Positions 30,623 through 41,331 of a DNA stretch of 64,000 nucleotides are shown one piece after another. This DNA is from Salmonella enterica subsp. arizonae (lineage in GTDB: Bacteria > Pseudomonadota > Gammaproteobacteria > Enterobacterales > Enterobacteriaceae): NCBI RefSeq assembly GCF_008692845.1, contig NZ_VXJW01000002.1, forward strand, positions 248,001-312,000, read 5' to 3'. The position numbers and the translations under genes are program-made. Below the pieces are notes generated by a model that was not told the origin of the DNA, did not search any database, and worked only from the letters and a program-made list of their open reading frames with translations. Every line of letters begins with the position of its first letter. Position 1 is the stretch's first letter.

Positions 30623-31212
30623 TTCACTTTCTCTCTGAACTGCCTGAAGAGGAGAGGATTGCCGCCATTAATGAATTTAGAATGGCGATACATAGCGTTA
30701 GTCCTTTTCGCAATGAGCCTGTCGATTGCGTCCTGTGGGTGAAAAATGACCATATTTCGCCTAATGACTACAACCCGAATAACGTTGCGCCGCCGGAGAA
30801 AAAATTGCTGCTCAAATCGATTGAAAAAGATGGGTTTACTCAGCCGATCGTGGTGGTAAAAGCCGATGCGGAGGAATACGAGATTGTGGATGGTTTTCAC
30901 CGTCATGAGCTGGGCAAAGGAAAAGCGGTCCTGAAAACACGTCTGAAAGGCTATCTGCCGATAACATGTCTGGACAGAGAACGCCACGAACGGATGGCGG
31001 CAACTATCCGGCATAATCGCGCGCGCGGGCGCCACCAAATCCACGCCATGTCCGAAATCGTGCGCGAACTTTCTCTGTTGGGCTGGGACGAAAGCAAAAT
31101 CGGTCAGGAGCTAGGCATGGACGCAGATGAAGTCTTGCGCCTGAAACAGATCAACGGTCTGCAGGAGCTTTTTGCAAACCGTCGCTTCTCCAGAGCGTGG
31201 ACGGTAAAATAA
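30583..31212 (+). CDS. ybdM: YbdM, ParB/sulfiredoxin-fold protein (IbrB-like)
   Basis: This 209-residue protein has a ParB-N-like domain (about 45-140) with VDGFHRHELGKGKAVL and TIRHNRARGRHQ, the latter resembling the ParB nucleotide-binding arginine segment. A helix-turn-helix-like stretch follows near 160-195 (DESKIGQELGMDADEVLRL). IbrB is the known homologue and works with IbrA. The ATG lies inside ybdN, and an internal ATG four codons later is an alternative start. Its stop abuts the stop of convergent ybdL with no base between. Confidence 0.9.
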   Translation: MENLMQHRLTTEIIHFLSELPEEERIAAINEFRMAIHSVSPFRNEPVDCVLWVKNDHISPNDYNPNNVAPPEKKLLLKSIEKDGFTQPIVVVKADAEEYEIVDGFHRHELGKGKAVLKTRLKGYLPITCLDRERHERMAATIRHNRARGRHQIHAMSEIVRELSLLGWDESKIGQELGMDADEVLRLKQINGLQELFANRRFSRAWTVK

Positions 31213-32373
31213 CTACAGTTTACACAGGCGATCTGCGGCGGCCAGCAGCGTTAATTCCTGTTTAGCGAAACATAAACGTATAAGCTGATGCGGGAAAGGG
31301 GCGGCGCAAAAGACAGAGAGCGGAATAGCGGCAACACCGACGTCTTTGGTTAGCCACTGACAAAACTCAACGTCATTTAGCGTCGACACAGCGCTGTAAT
31401 CGATTAACAGAAAGTAGGTGCCTTCACAGGGCAGCACTTTTAATCGGCTTTGCGCCAGCGCGTTAACCAGCATATCCCGTTTTTTCCGATAAAAATCGGG
31501 TAACGCGCGATAGTGTTCCGGCGCGGCGCGCAGCATATCCGCCAGTGCCAACTGCGCCGGCGTATTGACGCAAAACGTCAGGTACTGGTGAATTTTGCGT
31601 ATTTCGGCACTAATGGCCGCAGGCGCAACGCAATAACCGATCTTCCACCCCGTCATATGGAAGGTTTTACCAAACGACGAAACGACAACCGCCCGCTCTC
31701 GCAACTGTGGGTGCGCCAATACGCTGGCATGGCCCTCGGCAGCAAAACAAATATGTTCGTACACTTCATCGCTTAATACATAAATTTCTCGCTCGCCGAT
31801 GGCCTGCCACAGCGCCTCAATATCTGCCTGGCGCCAGACGGTGGCGGTAGGATTGTGCGGCGTATTAAGGATCACCAGTCGCGTGCGCTCGCTAAGCAAC
31901 TCTGAAAACGCCTGCCAGTCCACGCTAAAATGCGGCGGCGCAAGCATTATACGTTTTAACACTCCGCCAGAAAGCTCAACGGCCGGCGCATAACTGTCGT
32001 AGCTCGGATCGAAACAGATAACCTCATCACCTTCCCGCACCAGCGCGGTAATCGCCGCATACAATGCCTCTGTGGCCCCCGCTGTGACGATAATATCACA
32101 CGCGTCATCTGGCCGATAACCATATAGCTCCGCCGTTTTATCGGCAATGGCCTCCCGCAGCGCCTGCGCGCCCATCATCGGCGCATATTGATTCGCACCC
32201 TGCGCGACATAATAAGCCAGCCGCTCTTGCAAATAACGAGGACAATCAAAATCAGGGAAGCCTTGCGATAAATTTATTGCCTGATATTTCTGCGCCAGCG
32301 CGCTCATTTGCGTAAAAATCGTGGTGCCAAGACTGGGCAATTTGCTTTGTGGAATCAGTGGATTATTTCTCAT
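31213..32373 (-). CDS. ybdL: YbdL, PLP-dependent aminotransferase preferring methionine
   Basis: This 386-residue fold-type-I aminotransferase of the kynurenine/glutamine transaminase group has been shown in E. coli to accept methionine and aromatic amino acids. The PLP Lys lies in VSSFGKTFHMTGWKIGY; the substrate-binding ILNTPHNPTATVW, SDEVYEH and the C-terminal IRLCFAK arginine are present. AGGAAG precedes ATG 32373, giving the MRNNPLIPQSKLP start. A MetJ-like operator lies in the divergent region, fitting a methionine role. Confidence 0.95.
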   Translation of the reverse strand: MRNNPLIPQSKLPSLGTTIFTQMSALAQKYQAINLSQGFPDFDCPRYLQERLAYYVAQGANQYAPMMGAQALREAIADKTAELYGYRPDDACDIIVTAGATEALYAAITALVREGDEVICFDPSYDSYAPAVELSGGVLKRIMLAPPHFSVDWQAFSELLSERTRLVILNTPHNPTATVWRQADIEALWQAIGEREIYVLSDEVYEHICFAAEGHASVLAHPQLRERAVVVSSFGKTFHMTGWKIGYCVAPAAISAEIRKIHQYLTFCVNTPAQLALADMLRAAPEHYRALPDFYRKKRDMLVNALAQSRLKVLPCEGTYFLLIDYSAVSTLNDVEFCQWLTKDVGVAAIPLSVFCAAPFPHQLIRLCFAKQELTLLAAADRLCKL

Positions 32374-32440
32374 TATCTTCCTACCCGCCAGTGAAGTGAT
32401 TGTTGACACACTATAACACGGTGTTAGCATTTGGCAATCA

Positions 32441-32456
32441 AGACGTTTAGATGGCT
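32441..32456. promoter_or_regulatory. Candidate MetJ operator between ybdL and hcxA
   Basis: Two adjacent 8-mers AGACGTTT and AGATGGCT match the MetJ box AGACGTCT at 7 and 6 of 8 positions, in tandem as MetJ requires. Both flanking genes have been listed as MetJ-responsive in E. coli; binding here is inferred. Confidence 0.6.
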
Positions 32457-32499
32457 AAATATAATAACACCGATCAGAAGACTATAAGGACAGCACAAC

Positions 32500-33588
32500 A
32501 TGAACAACACTGAAATCCGCGTCGTTACCGGCCCGGCGAATTATTTTTCCCATAGCGGAAGCCTTGGAAGAGTGACGGATTTTTTCACGCCGGAACAGCT
32601 TTCCCACGCCGTTTGGCTGTACGGCGAACGCGCGATTACCGCTGCCCGGCCTTACCTACCGGAAGCGTTTGAATGCGCTGGCGCAAAACATTTGCGGTTT
32701 ACCGGTCATTGTAGCGAAGGGCATGTTGCCCAGCTGGCGCACGCCTGCGGCAACGATCGTCAGGTGGTGATTGGCGTCGGCGGCGGCGCACTGCTTGATA
32801 CCGCAAAAGCACTCGCCCACCGCCTGACGCTGCCGTTTGTCGCTATCCCGACGATCGCGGCGACCTGCGCCGCCTGGACACCGCTTTCCGTCTGGTATAA
32901 CGACGCGGGACAGGCGTTGCAGTTCGAAATTTTTGATGATGCCAATTTTCTGGTGCTGGTCGAACCACGCATTATTCTGCAGGCGCCCGATGACTATCTG
33001 TTGGCTGGCATTGGCGATACGCTGGCGAAATGGTATGAAGCCGTTGTACTTGCGCCGCAGCCTGAAACATTGCCATTGACCGTTCGACTGGGCATTAACA
33101 GCGCGTGCGCCATTCGCGATCTCCTGTTGGCAAGTAGCGAGCAGGCATTAGCGGATAAACAGCAACGACGACTGACACAGGCATTTTGCGACGTTGTGGA
33201 TGCGATTATCGCTGGCGGCGGGATGGTTGGCGGCCTCGGTGAACGGTATACCCGTGTCGCCGCCGCCCATGCGGTACACAACGGCCTGACCGTCCTGCCG
33301 CAAACGGAGAAATTCCTGCACGGAACGAAAGTGGCTTATGGCATTCTGGTGCAAAGCGCGCTACTGGGTCAAGATGAGGTTCTGGCGCAATTGATTGCGG
33401 CGTATCGGCGTTTTCATCTGCCAACCCGGCTGGCTGATTTAGCAGTGGATATCAAAAACCACGCAGACATTGATAAGGTCATCGCCCATACTTTACGTCC
33501 GGTCGAATCTATTCATTTTTTACCCATTGCCTTAATGCCGCAGACGCTGCGCGCCGCTTTCGAGAAGGTAGAGACATTTAACGTGTAA
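32500..33588 (+). CDS. hcxA: HcxA (YbdH), hydroxycarboxylate dehydrogenase A
   Basis: This 362-residue member of the iron-type alcohol/glycerol dehydrogenase family is reported in E. coli to reduce 2-oxo acids such as 2-oxobutyrate to 2-hydroxy acids. The NAD(P)-binding glycine-rich stretch VVIGVGGGALLDTAK is near 88-102, followed by PTIAATCAAWTPLSVWY. Metal-ligand positions are suggested by the His residues in AAAHAVHNGL and EKFLHGTKVAYG. Placed opposite ybdL, it could reduce the 2-oxo acid that YbdL makes; that link is inference. Confidence 0.93.
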   Translation: MNNTEIRVVTGPANYFSHSGSLGRVTDFFTPEQLSHAVWLYGERAITAARPYLPEAFECAGAKHLRFTGHCSEGHVAQLAHACGNDRQVVIGVGGGALLDTAKALAHRLTLPFVAIPTIAATCAAWTPLSVWYNDAGQALQFEIFDDANFLVLVEPRIILQAPDDYLLAGIGDTLAKWYEAVVLAPQPETLPLTVRLGINSACAIRDLLLASSEQALADKQQRRLTQAFCDVVDAIIAGGGMVGGLGERYTRVAAAHAVHNGLTVLPQTEKFLHGTKVAYGILVQSALLGQDEVLAQLIAAYRRFHLPTRLADLAVDIKNHADIDKVIAHTLRPVESIHFLPIALMPQTLRAAFEKVETFNV

Positions 33589-33594
33589 TGCCCA

Positions 33595-33622
33595 GGCCGG
33601 ATAGCGCTACGCTTATCGGGCC
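33595..33622. repeat. REP-like element between hcxA and ybdD
   Basis: An imperfect palindrome GGCCGGATAGCG / CGCTTATCGGGCC lies seven bases after the hcxA stop, between two converging genes. It may also serve as a transcript end. Confidence 0.75.
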
Positions 33623-33636
33623 ATAATCATCCCTCA

Positions 33637-33834
33637 CTAACAGCAACGCGCGCCGCCTTTTCCACCATAGCGCGCATCCTGCCGCTCGCGGAAAAATTCT
33701 TCATAGGTCATCGGCGTCTGATCGGGGTGCGTCACGCGCATATGCTCAACATAGTTGTCATAGTCTGGCACGCCAATCATCATTTTTGCCGCCTGCCCCA
33801 GATACTTTCCGGCTTTCGAAAGCGTATCAAACAT
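33637..33834 (-). CDS. ybdD: YbdD, small partner of the CstA transporter
   Basis: This is a 65-residue DUF466/YbdD family protein with the conserved [12 protein letters not shown] and [22 protein letters not shown] segments and a C-terminal Cys pair. Homologues sit beside CstA/BtsT carriers, and in E. coli YbdD is reported to be needed for full pyruvate transport by CstA. AGGTGA five bases before the ATG at 33834 decides the start; three residues more would be read from an ATG with no site. It is second in the cstA-ybdD operon. Confidence 0.93.
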   Translation of the reverse strand: MFDTLSKAGKYLGQAAKMMIGVPDYDNYVEHMRVTHPDQTPMTYEEFFRERQDARYGGKGGARCC

Positions 33835-33897
33835 CGTTGTCACCTGTCATTCAAGCACCCTCCCCTTGTCCTGGAGAGGGCTATTAATGAAAAAAGA

Positions 33898-36003
33898 TTA
33901 GTGCGCGCCTTTCGCCTGCGTCACGATCTCATCCACATTTTCCGGCATCGGCTCATACGGCGTTTCATTCGCCGTCGGTTTATCAATTTTCAGAGCGGCC
34001 AGCGCCGTCTTAATAGAGAACAACGCCAGCACCACGACCACCACCATAAAGAAGATCGTTAGCCCGGCATCCAGACGGTTATTGAATACCAACTGCGCGA
34101 GCTGCGATTCGGTGTACTGCGGAGAAATATTGCCACTGTCAATCATCGCCTGGAATTTGTTGGCAATGGCCAGAAAGCCGATTTTGGTATCCGGACTAAA
34201 CGCTTTCTGCCATCCCGCCGTCAGCGTACAAATCAGCAGCCAGGCCGTCGGCACCAGAGCGACCCACGCATAGCGCTGACGCTTCATTTTGAACAGTACC
34301 ACGGCGCAAAGCATCAGCGCCATTCCCGCCAGCATCTGGTTAGCGATACCAAACAGCGGCCACAAGGTGTTAATACCGCCCAACGGATCGACCACGCCCT
34401 GATGGAGGAAATAGCCCCACGCCAGTACACACAACGCAGTAGCAAGCAGGTTCGCTGGCAGCGAATCGGTACGTTTCAGCCCTGGCGACACCACGCCCAA
34501 CAGATCCTGCAACATAAAGCGCGCCGCACGGGTACCTGCATCCACCGCCGTCAGAATAAACAGCGCTTCAAACAAAATGGCGAAGTGATACCAGAACGCC
34601 ACATCCATCATGCCGCCCAACGCGCCATGTAAAATGTAGGCCATCCCTACCGCCAGCGTTGGCGCGCCGCCCGCGCGGGAGATAATGGATTGTTCGCCGA
34701 CTTCATTGGCAATCTGGTGTAGCGTATCCGGCGTGATAGCGAAGCCCCAACTGCTAACCACCTGTGCGGCAGAAGCCACGACATCCGCCGTCCCCGATGG
34801 CGCCAGTACCGCCATCGGGCTATTCATCGCAAAGTAAACGCCTGGATCGATAATACAGGCGGAAACCAGCGCCATAATGGCGACGAAAGACTCCATCAAC
34901 ATCCCGCCGTAGCCAATAAAACAGGCCTGACCTTCATTGGCCAACATCTTCGGCGTCGTGCCGGAAGAGATGAGCGCGTGGAAACCGGATACCGCGCCGC
35001 AGGCAATGGTGATAAACAGGAACGGGAACAGATCGCCCGTCCAGACCGGTCCTGTGCCATCAACAAATTTGGTCAGCGCCGGCATGGTCAACGTCGGACG
35101 CATAATCAGGATCCCGACCGCAAGACCGACAATCGTGCCAATTTTCAGGAAGGTAGAGAGGTAATCACGCGGCGCGAGCAGCAGCCAGACCGGCAGTACC
35201 GCCGCAACAAAACCATACCCCACCAGCATCCAGGTAAGCTGCACGCCGGTAAAGTCAAAGTACGGCGCCCAGGTTGGGCTTGCCGCCACCCATCCGCCGG
35301 AAATAATAGCGAAAATGAGAAATACCAGCCCAATGACCGACACCTCGCCGATGCGCCCCGGACGCAGATAGCGCAGGTAGATGCCCATAAAAATCGCCAG
35401 TGGAATGGTGAATGCGACAGTGTACGTTCCCCACGGGCTATGGGTCAGCGCTTTCACTACAATCATCGCCAGGACGGCCAGAATGATCACCATGATCATA
35501 AAGCAGGCCACTAGCGCGATCACCCCTGCCGTCGCACCCATCTCCTCTTTAACCAGTTCGCCAAGCGAACGCCCATCGCGCCGGGTCGAAACGAACAGCA
35601 CCATAAAGTCCTGTACCGCTCCAGCCAGTACGACGCCCGCCAGCAGCCAGATCATCCCCGGCAGATAGCCCATCTGCGCCGCCAGCACCGGCCCGACCAG
35701 CGGCCCCGCGCCAGCAATGGCCGCAAAATGGTGACCAAAAAGCACCTTCTTATCAGTCGGGACATAATCCAGACCGTCGTTATGACGCACTGCGGGCGTC
35801 ATACGCGTTGGGTCAACCGCCAGCACTTTCCTGGCGATATAGAGTCCATAAAAACGATACGCAATAAGATAGACGCAGACCGACGCCACCACAATCCATA
35901 GCGCGTTGATCTGTTCCCCACGATTTAACGCAATATATCCCAGGGCAAACGCACCCAATATGGAGAGCGCTGTCCAGACGAGGTATTTCCCTGACTTATT
36001 CAT
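33898..36003 (-). CDS. cstA: CstA, carbon-starvation pyruvate/peptide transporter
   Basis: This is a 701-residue inner-membrane protein with many hydrophobic helices (16-18 expected for the CstA family) and motifs such as DYVPTDKKVLFGHHFAAIAGAGPLVGP and FHALISSGTTPKML. E. coli CstA is induced by cAMP-CRP on carbon limitation and imports pyruvate and possibly peptides. The start at 36003 gives the family N-terminus MNKSGKYLVW; the 36 codons upstream are rejected as non-family sequence. A CRP-like site lies about 125 bp upstream. Confidence 0.97.
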   Translation of the reverse strand: MNKSGKYLVWTALSILGAFALGYIALNRGEQINALWIVVASVCVYLIAYRFYGLYIARKVLAVDPTRMTPAVRHNDGLDYVPTDKKVLFGHHFAAIAGAGPLVGPVLAAQMGYLPGMIWLLAGVVLAGAVQDFMVLFVSTRRDGRSLGELVKEEMGATAGVIALVACFMIMVIILAVLAMIVVKALTHSPWGTYTVAFTIPLAIFMGIYLRYLRPGRIGEVSVIGLVFLIFAIISGGWVAASPTWAPYFDFTGVQLTWMLVGYGFVAAVLPVWLLLAPRDYLSTFLKIGTIVGLAVGILIMRPTLTMPALTKFVDGTGPVWTGDLFPFLFITIACGAVSGFHALISSGTTPKMLANEGQACFIGYGGMLMESFVAIMALVSACIIDPGVYFAMNSPMAVLAPSGTADVVASAAQVVSSWGFAITPDTLHQIANEVGEQSIISRAGGAPTLAVGMAYILHGALGGMMDVAFWYHFAILFEALFILTAVDAGTRAARFMLQDLLGVVSPGLKRTDSLPANLLATALCVLAWGYFLHQGVVDPLGGINTLWPLFGIANQMLAGMALMLCAVVLFKMKRQRYAWVALVPTAWLLICTLTAGWQKAFSPDTKIGFLAIANKFQAMIDSGNISPQYTESQLAQLVFNNRLDAGLTIFFMVVVVVLALFSIKTALAALKIDKPTANETPYEPMPENVDEIVTQAKGAH

Positions 36004-36125
36004 AGTTGTTGTCCGTTTGCGTGTTCCAGATAGAATGTTACATTTTGTTTCTATAACACCTTTACTGTAATTAACAACACAACAACATAATAAAATCGGA
36101 GCGTTACTCATTTTTTACATTACAG

Positions 36126-36141
36126 TGTTAACTGGATCACT
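36126..36141. promoter_or_regulatory. Candidate CRP site upstream of cstA
   Basis: TGTTA-actgga-TCACT matches TGTGA-N6-TCACA at 8 of 10 positions. It lies where an activator site would be expected for cstA, which is CRP-dependent in E. coli. Confidence 0.45.
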
Positions 36142-36185
36142 TCCTTTTTTCGTTAACGCTGCAATTGCAGTTTATTTTGTCAGAG

Positions 36186-37356
<1,171 letters not shown>

Positions 37357-37357
<1 letters not shown>

Positions 37358-38214
37358 TACTGCACCTCGCGAGAAAGCAGTGCCCACCAGGCATCAATGG
37401 TCGGATTTTTCGCCAGCATCACGAAGTCGATATCGCCGTGTACTTTACGCCAGCGCGCCGCCAGTCCCATCATTCGTACAGAGTCCAGGCCATAATCAAT
37501 CAGGTTTTCATCGTCCAGCGGCTCGTCGGTCTCATCCAGCAACGGCAGAATCAACGCCCGCAGCGCCGCTTTACTGGCAGGAACCGGCGTCGGCAACAGC
37601 GATTCAGTCATGACGACCCGACCTGAACGTCCCGCCACATAGTTCAGGGCCATCAGATGCTCTTCCCGGCTGAAATCCGCCAGCGCATCCGCCACCATAA
37701 ACGGCTTAATGTCGCGCATAAACGCATCGGTAGCGGTAGTCATACAGCCAATATGCGCATACACGCCGGTAATGATGAGTTGATTGCGTCCGGTATCTTT
37801 TAACATCTGTTCCAGCGGCGAGCGGTGAAACGCGCTATAACGCCACTTCACCAGCACCGTATCCGCCTCATCCGGCATTAAGGCTTCCACCACGTTTTGC
37901 TGATCCGGAGAACGCGTCAGTCCCGGTCCCCACATATCATTGAGTAACGCGCGGTCTTCATCGCTTTGCTCTTTCGGCTGAGCGGTGTAATAGACCGGAA
38001 TATGATGCTCTTTACAGTACTGGCGCAGGGCGGCGATATTGGCAATCACCTGCTCCATCATTGGACAGTTGCGGCCCCAAAAGCTGACAAAGTACTCCTG
38101 CATATCGTGGATGAGCAGCGCAGCGCGCTCCGGTTCAAATACCCAGTTCACTTTATTGGTCAGGATGTCCAGTGCGGTGGGCAGCGCGTAAGACTGTAGT
38201 TTCGGGATTGCCAT
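37357..38214 (-). CDS. entB: EntB, isochorismatase / aryl carrier protein
   Basis: This 285-residue bifunctional enzyme hydrolyses isochorismate through its N-terminal isochorismatase domain (about 25-205, [14 protein letters not shown] and the region [18 protein letters not shown]). Its C-terminal aryl carrier domain (about 210-285) holds the phosphopantetheine site Ser245 in [12 protein letters not shown]. EntE loads dihydroxybenzoate onto it and EntD primes it. The start MAIPKLQ has a GAGAGA site. It is separated from entE by 13 bp and overlaps entA by one base. Confidence 0.98.
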
Positions 38215-38227
38215 CTCTCTTTCTCCT

Positions 38228-39838
38228 TCAGAGCGGTGAACGGGACGCCAACCACTGGCGTAATTGTTTTTTATCGACTTTACCAACCGGCGTCAGCGGC
38301 AGTGACGCAACGCACTCTACGCGATCCGGTAATTTAAATTCCGCCACTCCCTGCTCTCGCAGGAAACGGCGTACCTGTACCGCACGCAGCGGCTCTTTTA
38401 CCACCAGGTATGCGCAACTTTTTTCCCCCAGCAGTTCATCTTCCATGCTGACCAGCGCCGCATGGATCACCGCCGGGTGGCGCAGTAACAAGTTTTCTAT
38501 CTCTTCGGCGGCTATCTTCTCGCCGCCCCGATTGATCTGATCTTTTTCACGTCCGTGGACGGTGATGTAACCGTCTTGATCAATGGAGATCAGATCGCCG
38601 GAACAGTAAAAGCCGTTGGCGTCAAAAGCGTTGGCATTGTGTTGCGGACTGTTGAAATAGCCGCGGAAAGTATAGGGGCCGCGCGTCATCAGACGGCCAA
38701 TCTCGCCCGGCGGCAGAGGATTTCCGTCGGCATCCGCCACCCACACTTCGTCGTCCGGGCACATGGGTCTTCCCTGGGTATGGATAATCCGTTCCGGACT
38801 ATCGTCCAGCCGGGTATAGTTCACTAACCCTTCCGCCATGCCGAAGACCTGCTGCAACTGACAACCAATTTCAGCCGGAATACGGGCGGCCAGCGTCGCG
38901 GAAAGCCGCGCGCCGCCAACCTGCAATAACCTTAATGACGCCAGTGGCGCATTGCCGCCCCACTCCTGGATAGCCTGTAGCCATAGACTGACCGCTGGCG
39001 GCACCAGCGCCGTGGCATTAATCTGGTGTTTTTCGATCAGCGGGAAACAGAGCGTGGCGCTGGGATCGGTCGCCAGCACTACCGTTCCTTTGGCGAGAAA
39101 GACGCCCAGGGCGCCCGGCGAACTCATGGCGTAGTTATGCGCGGCGGGAATCGCGCACAGAAAACGCGTCTCCTCGTTGAAACCGCAAATCTCATTGCTG
39201 CGGCGCACGCTGTAGTAATAGTCGTTATGGGTACGGGGAATAAGCTTTGGCGTGCCGGTAGTCCCCCCGGAAAGCTGAAAGTAGGCCACGTCGTCAGCAG
39301 GTGATGGCGTGGCGGTGAAATCTTCCGCCGTCTGACGCATCGCCGCGTCCAGGCTGTGATCGCCGTCGTCGTTACGCAATAACACCACCCGCACAGAGCG
39401 ATGTTCAGCTACAAACGTGTTGAGAAAGGCCTCCCCGGTGAACAGCGTATGTTGGCGATCGGCAATTACCAGCGTCGGCGCGATCTGCGTCGCATAGGCG
39501 TTAAGTTCGGTGCGTTGATGGCTAAACAGCGCCAGAACGGGCGCTACGCCAAGCTTCAACAGGGCGAAAAAGGTGATATACAGTTCCGGCACATTCCCCA
39601 GTTGCACCAGAGCGGTTTCACCGGGTTTGATGCCCTGACGGCGTAAATTGCAGACCAGGTTATCCGCAGCTTGGTTGAGCTGGCGATAGCTGAACGCGCG
39701 CTCGCCTTCAATGACCGCCGTCTTGTCGCTGTCAGCGTGGCGGGTCAGAATGTCGGTCAACGGCACGTCTTGCCAGTAGCCTTTTTCACGATAACGGCGG
39801 GCAAATTCATCCGGCCAACGGGTGAAAGGTATACGCAT
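38228..39838 (-). CDS. entE: EntE, 2,3-dihydroxybenzoate-AMP ligase
   Basis: This 536-residue stand-alone adenylation enzyme activates 2,3-dihydroxybenzoate with ATP and loads it on EntB. Core motifs are [38 protein letters not shown], the [10 protein letters not shown] segment and [20 protein letters not shown], with the C-terminal [10 protein letters not shown] lysine. Two adjacent ATG codons follow AAGGAACG; the second gives the E. coli length. It lies between entC and entB in the Fur-controlled operon. Confidence 0.97.
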   Translation of the reverse strand: MRIPFTRWPDEFARRYREKGYWQDVPLTDILTRHADSDKTAVIEGERAFSYRQLNQAADNLVCNLRRQGIKPGETALVQLGNVPELYITFFALLKLGVAPVLALFSHQRTELNAYATQIAPTLVIADRQHTLFTGEAFLNTFVAEHRSVRVVLLRNDDGDHSLDAAMRQTAEDFTATPSPADDVAYFQLSGGTTGTPKLIPRTHNDYYYSVRRSNEICGFNEETRFLCAIPAAHNYAMSSPGALGVFLAKGTVVLATDPSATLCFPLIEKHQINATALVPPAVSLWLQAIQEWGGNAPLASLRLLQVGGARLSATLAARIPAEIGCQLQQVFGMAEGLVNYTRLDDSPERIIHTQGRPMCPDDEVWVADADGNPLPPGEIGRLMTRGPYTFRGYFNSPQHNANAFDANGFYCSGDLISIDQDGYITVHGREKDQINRGGEKIAAEEIENLLLRHPAVIHAALVSMEDELLGEKSCAYLVVKEPLRAVQVRRFLREQGVAEFKLPDRVECVASLPLTPVGKVDKKQLRQWLASRSPL

Positions 39839-39847
39839 CATCGTTCC

Positions 39848-41023
39848 TTAATGCAGTCCAAAAACGTTCAACATCGTAGAGAGTTTGACGCCCGTTTCCC
39901 GCCACTCTCCGACTGGCGAAGAGGCGGGGACAATCCCGGCGCCGGCGAACAGGCGTACCTGATTACCGCGCAATTTCGCACAACGAATCGTCACTACCCA
40001 CTCGCCATTTCCTTCGGCGTCGCACCAGCCGACAATGCCGCCAAACAGTTCCCGATCGAACGGTTCCAGTTCAGCGATCAGCTTTTTCGCGACCTGATGG
40101 GGGAAACCGCTTAGCGCAGGCGTCGGATGCAGCAGACAGGCCAGCGTCAGCGCGTTTTCTCCGGCGTTGGCCTTGCCCTCAAACGGCGTACCGAGATGCC
40201 ATAGCGTCGGCGTGGTAATCAACTGCGGAGAGGAAGGTAATTGCAGTTCCGTGCTGCGATCGCGCAGGATCTGCTTCATCGCCTGCGTCACCAGCTCATG
40301 TTCATGGCGATCTTTTTGTGAAGCCAGCAATCGGTTTCCCGCCTCGCGATCCAGAACGTCATCCGGCTGTCGGCGTGCCGAGCCTGCTAACGGCAGCGAA
40401 CTAAACCGCTCGCCCTCTTTGCGTAGCAACAATTCGGGGCTGGCGCCCAGCAGAACGCCGCCATCCGCCAGTGGCACATGGAAGTTGTAACTAACAGGAT
40501 TCTGCGCAACCAGCCGCTCCAGCAATGCTCCGCTATCCACCGCCACATTAGTGGTGATATCTATCAGCCGGGAAAGCACCACTTTATCGACGTCTGGCGT
40601 GGCGGTCAGCATAGCCGCGCGTGCGACCATCGCTTCAAAAGCATCCTGCTCCGGAATCGCCTTTCGCGCCGTCACCGTCACCGGCTGATGGTCAGTAAAA
40701 TAACGCGCCGTGCGCTGCTTTTCCTGGCGAGAAAAAAGCTGCCACTCTAGCGGGATAAATAGCGACGATGGCTGACAGGTATCAAAGGGGATCGCGCCCA
40801 CCAGGATAGGATTTACAATGCCCTGCGATTTGGCCGCAGCAAACTGCTGTCGCAATTTCTGCTGGAAAGGGCTATCCGGCGAATCCCCGGAGACCGCAGG
40901 CTCGGTATAACGGGCGAAACACCCGGAGGTGGTAAAACTGCGATACGGCGACATGAAGAAAAAGCGGTCGGGAGCAAGCGTTGCCATTGTCTCCTGAGCG
41001 TCCTCGGCCAGTGACATATCCAT
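39848..41023 (-). CDS. entC: EntC, isochorismate synthase
   Basis: EntC converts chorismate to isochorismate, the first committed step of enterobactin synthesis, in the cytoplasm. The 391-residue MST-family enzyme shows [46 protein letters not shown] and the [14 protein letters not shown] and [12 protein letters not shown] segments around the magnesium site. GGAGG placed five bases before the ATG at 41023 decides the start over an ATG four codons earlier. It is the first gene of the operon, behind a leader that includes an ERIC element. Confidence 0.97.
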   Translation of the reverse strand: MDMSLAEDAQETMATLAPDRFFFMSPYRSFTTSGCFARYTEPAVSGDSPDSPFQQKLRQQFAAAKSQGIVNPILVGAIPFDTCQPSSLFIPLEWQLFSRQEKQRTARYFTDHQPVTVTARKAIPEQDAFEAMVARAAMLTATPDVDKVVLSRLIDITTNVAVDSGALLERLVAQNPVSYNFHVPLADGGVLLGASPELLLRKEGERFSSLPLAGSARRQPDDVLDREAGNRLLASQKDRHEHELVTQAMKQILRDRSTELQLPSSPQLITTPTLWHLGTPFEGKANAGENALTLACLLHPTPALSGFPHQVAKKLIAELEPFDRELFGGIVGWCDAEGNGEWVVTIRCAKLRGNQVRLFAGAGIVPASSPVGEWRETGVKLSTMLNVFGLH

Positions 41024-41048
41024 ATCATCCTCCAATGATAAAGGCTTA

Positions 41049-41175
41049 TATACACTTCATCCTTCAAGCTGCCTCTTTGTTGGCTGCGCTCAGAAACCCC
41101 GGTCACATAGTTATCTATGCTCCCGGGGATTTCTTCCCTTGCCGCCGCGATGCTTCTTGAATGATTTTGTGTATA
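41049..41175. repeat. ERIC (enterobacterial repetitive intergenic consensus) element
   Basis: The element is 127 bp with terminal inverted repeats TATACAC (41049-41055) and GTGTATA (41169-41175). The central palindrome around ACCCCGGTCACATAG and CTATGCTCCCGGGGAT matches the conserved ERIC core. Length and ends agree with full-size ERIC copies. It lies within the entC leader, 25 bp upstream of the start codon. Confidence 0.92.
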
Positions 41176-41193
41176 ATAATGATTATTATTTCT
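41175..41193. promoter_or_regulatory. Fur-like box for entC
   Basis: AATAATGATTATTATTTCT matches the 19-bp Fur consensus at about 13 positions. It lies just downstream of the candidate entC promoter and touches the ERIC end. Confidence 0.65.
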
Positions 41194-41289
41194 ATTTTTA
41201 GTGCGATAACCTAAGAGTAAAACGTCGCTCTGTCAACTCTGGTCATGACTTAAATGGCGCTAAGGCTTGCATCTCGCTGCCGCTGATAT

Positions 41290-41308
41290 GAAAATGAGAA
41301 GCATTAAC
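41290..41308. promoter_or_regulatory. Fur box for fepB
   Basis: GAAAATGAGAAGCATTAAC matches the Fur consensus at 15 of 19 positions, 24 bases before the fepB start. Confidence 0.8.
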
Positions 41309-41331
41309 TTTATTAATAACAGGACGCTATT

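Larger units (their letters stand above)
41024..41331. promoter_or_regulatory. Divergent entC-fepB Fur-controlled region
   Basis: These 308 bases separate entC from fepB. Starting at entC they hold a 127-bp ERIC element (41049-41175), a Fur-like box (41175-41193), a candidate entC promoter on the minus strand (-35 TTGACA at 41231-41236, -10 TAGGTT at 41208-41213, 17-base spacing), and a second Fur box (41290-41308) near fepB. The predicted entC transcript would start near 41200, giving a leader of about 175 bases. Confidence 0.7.
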
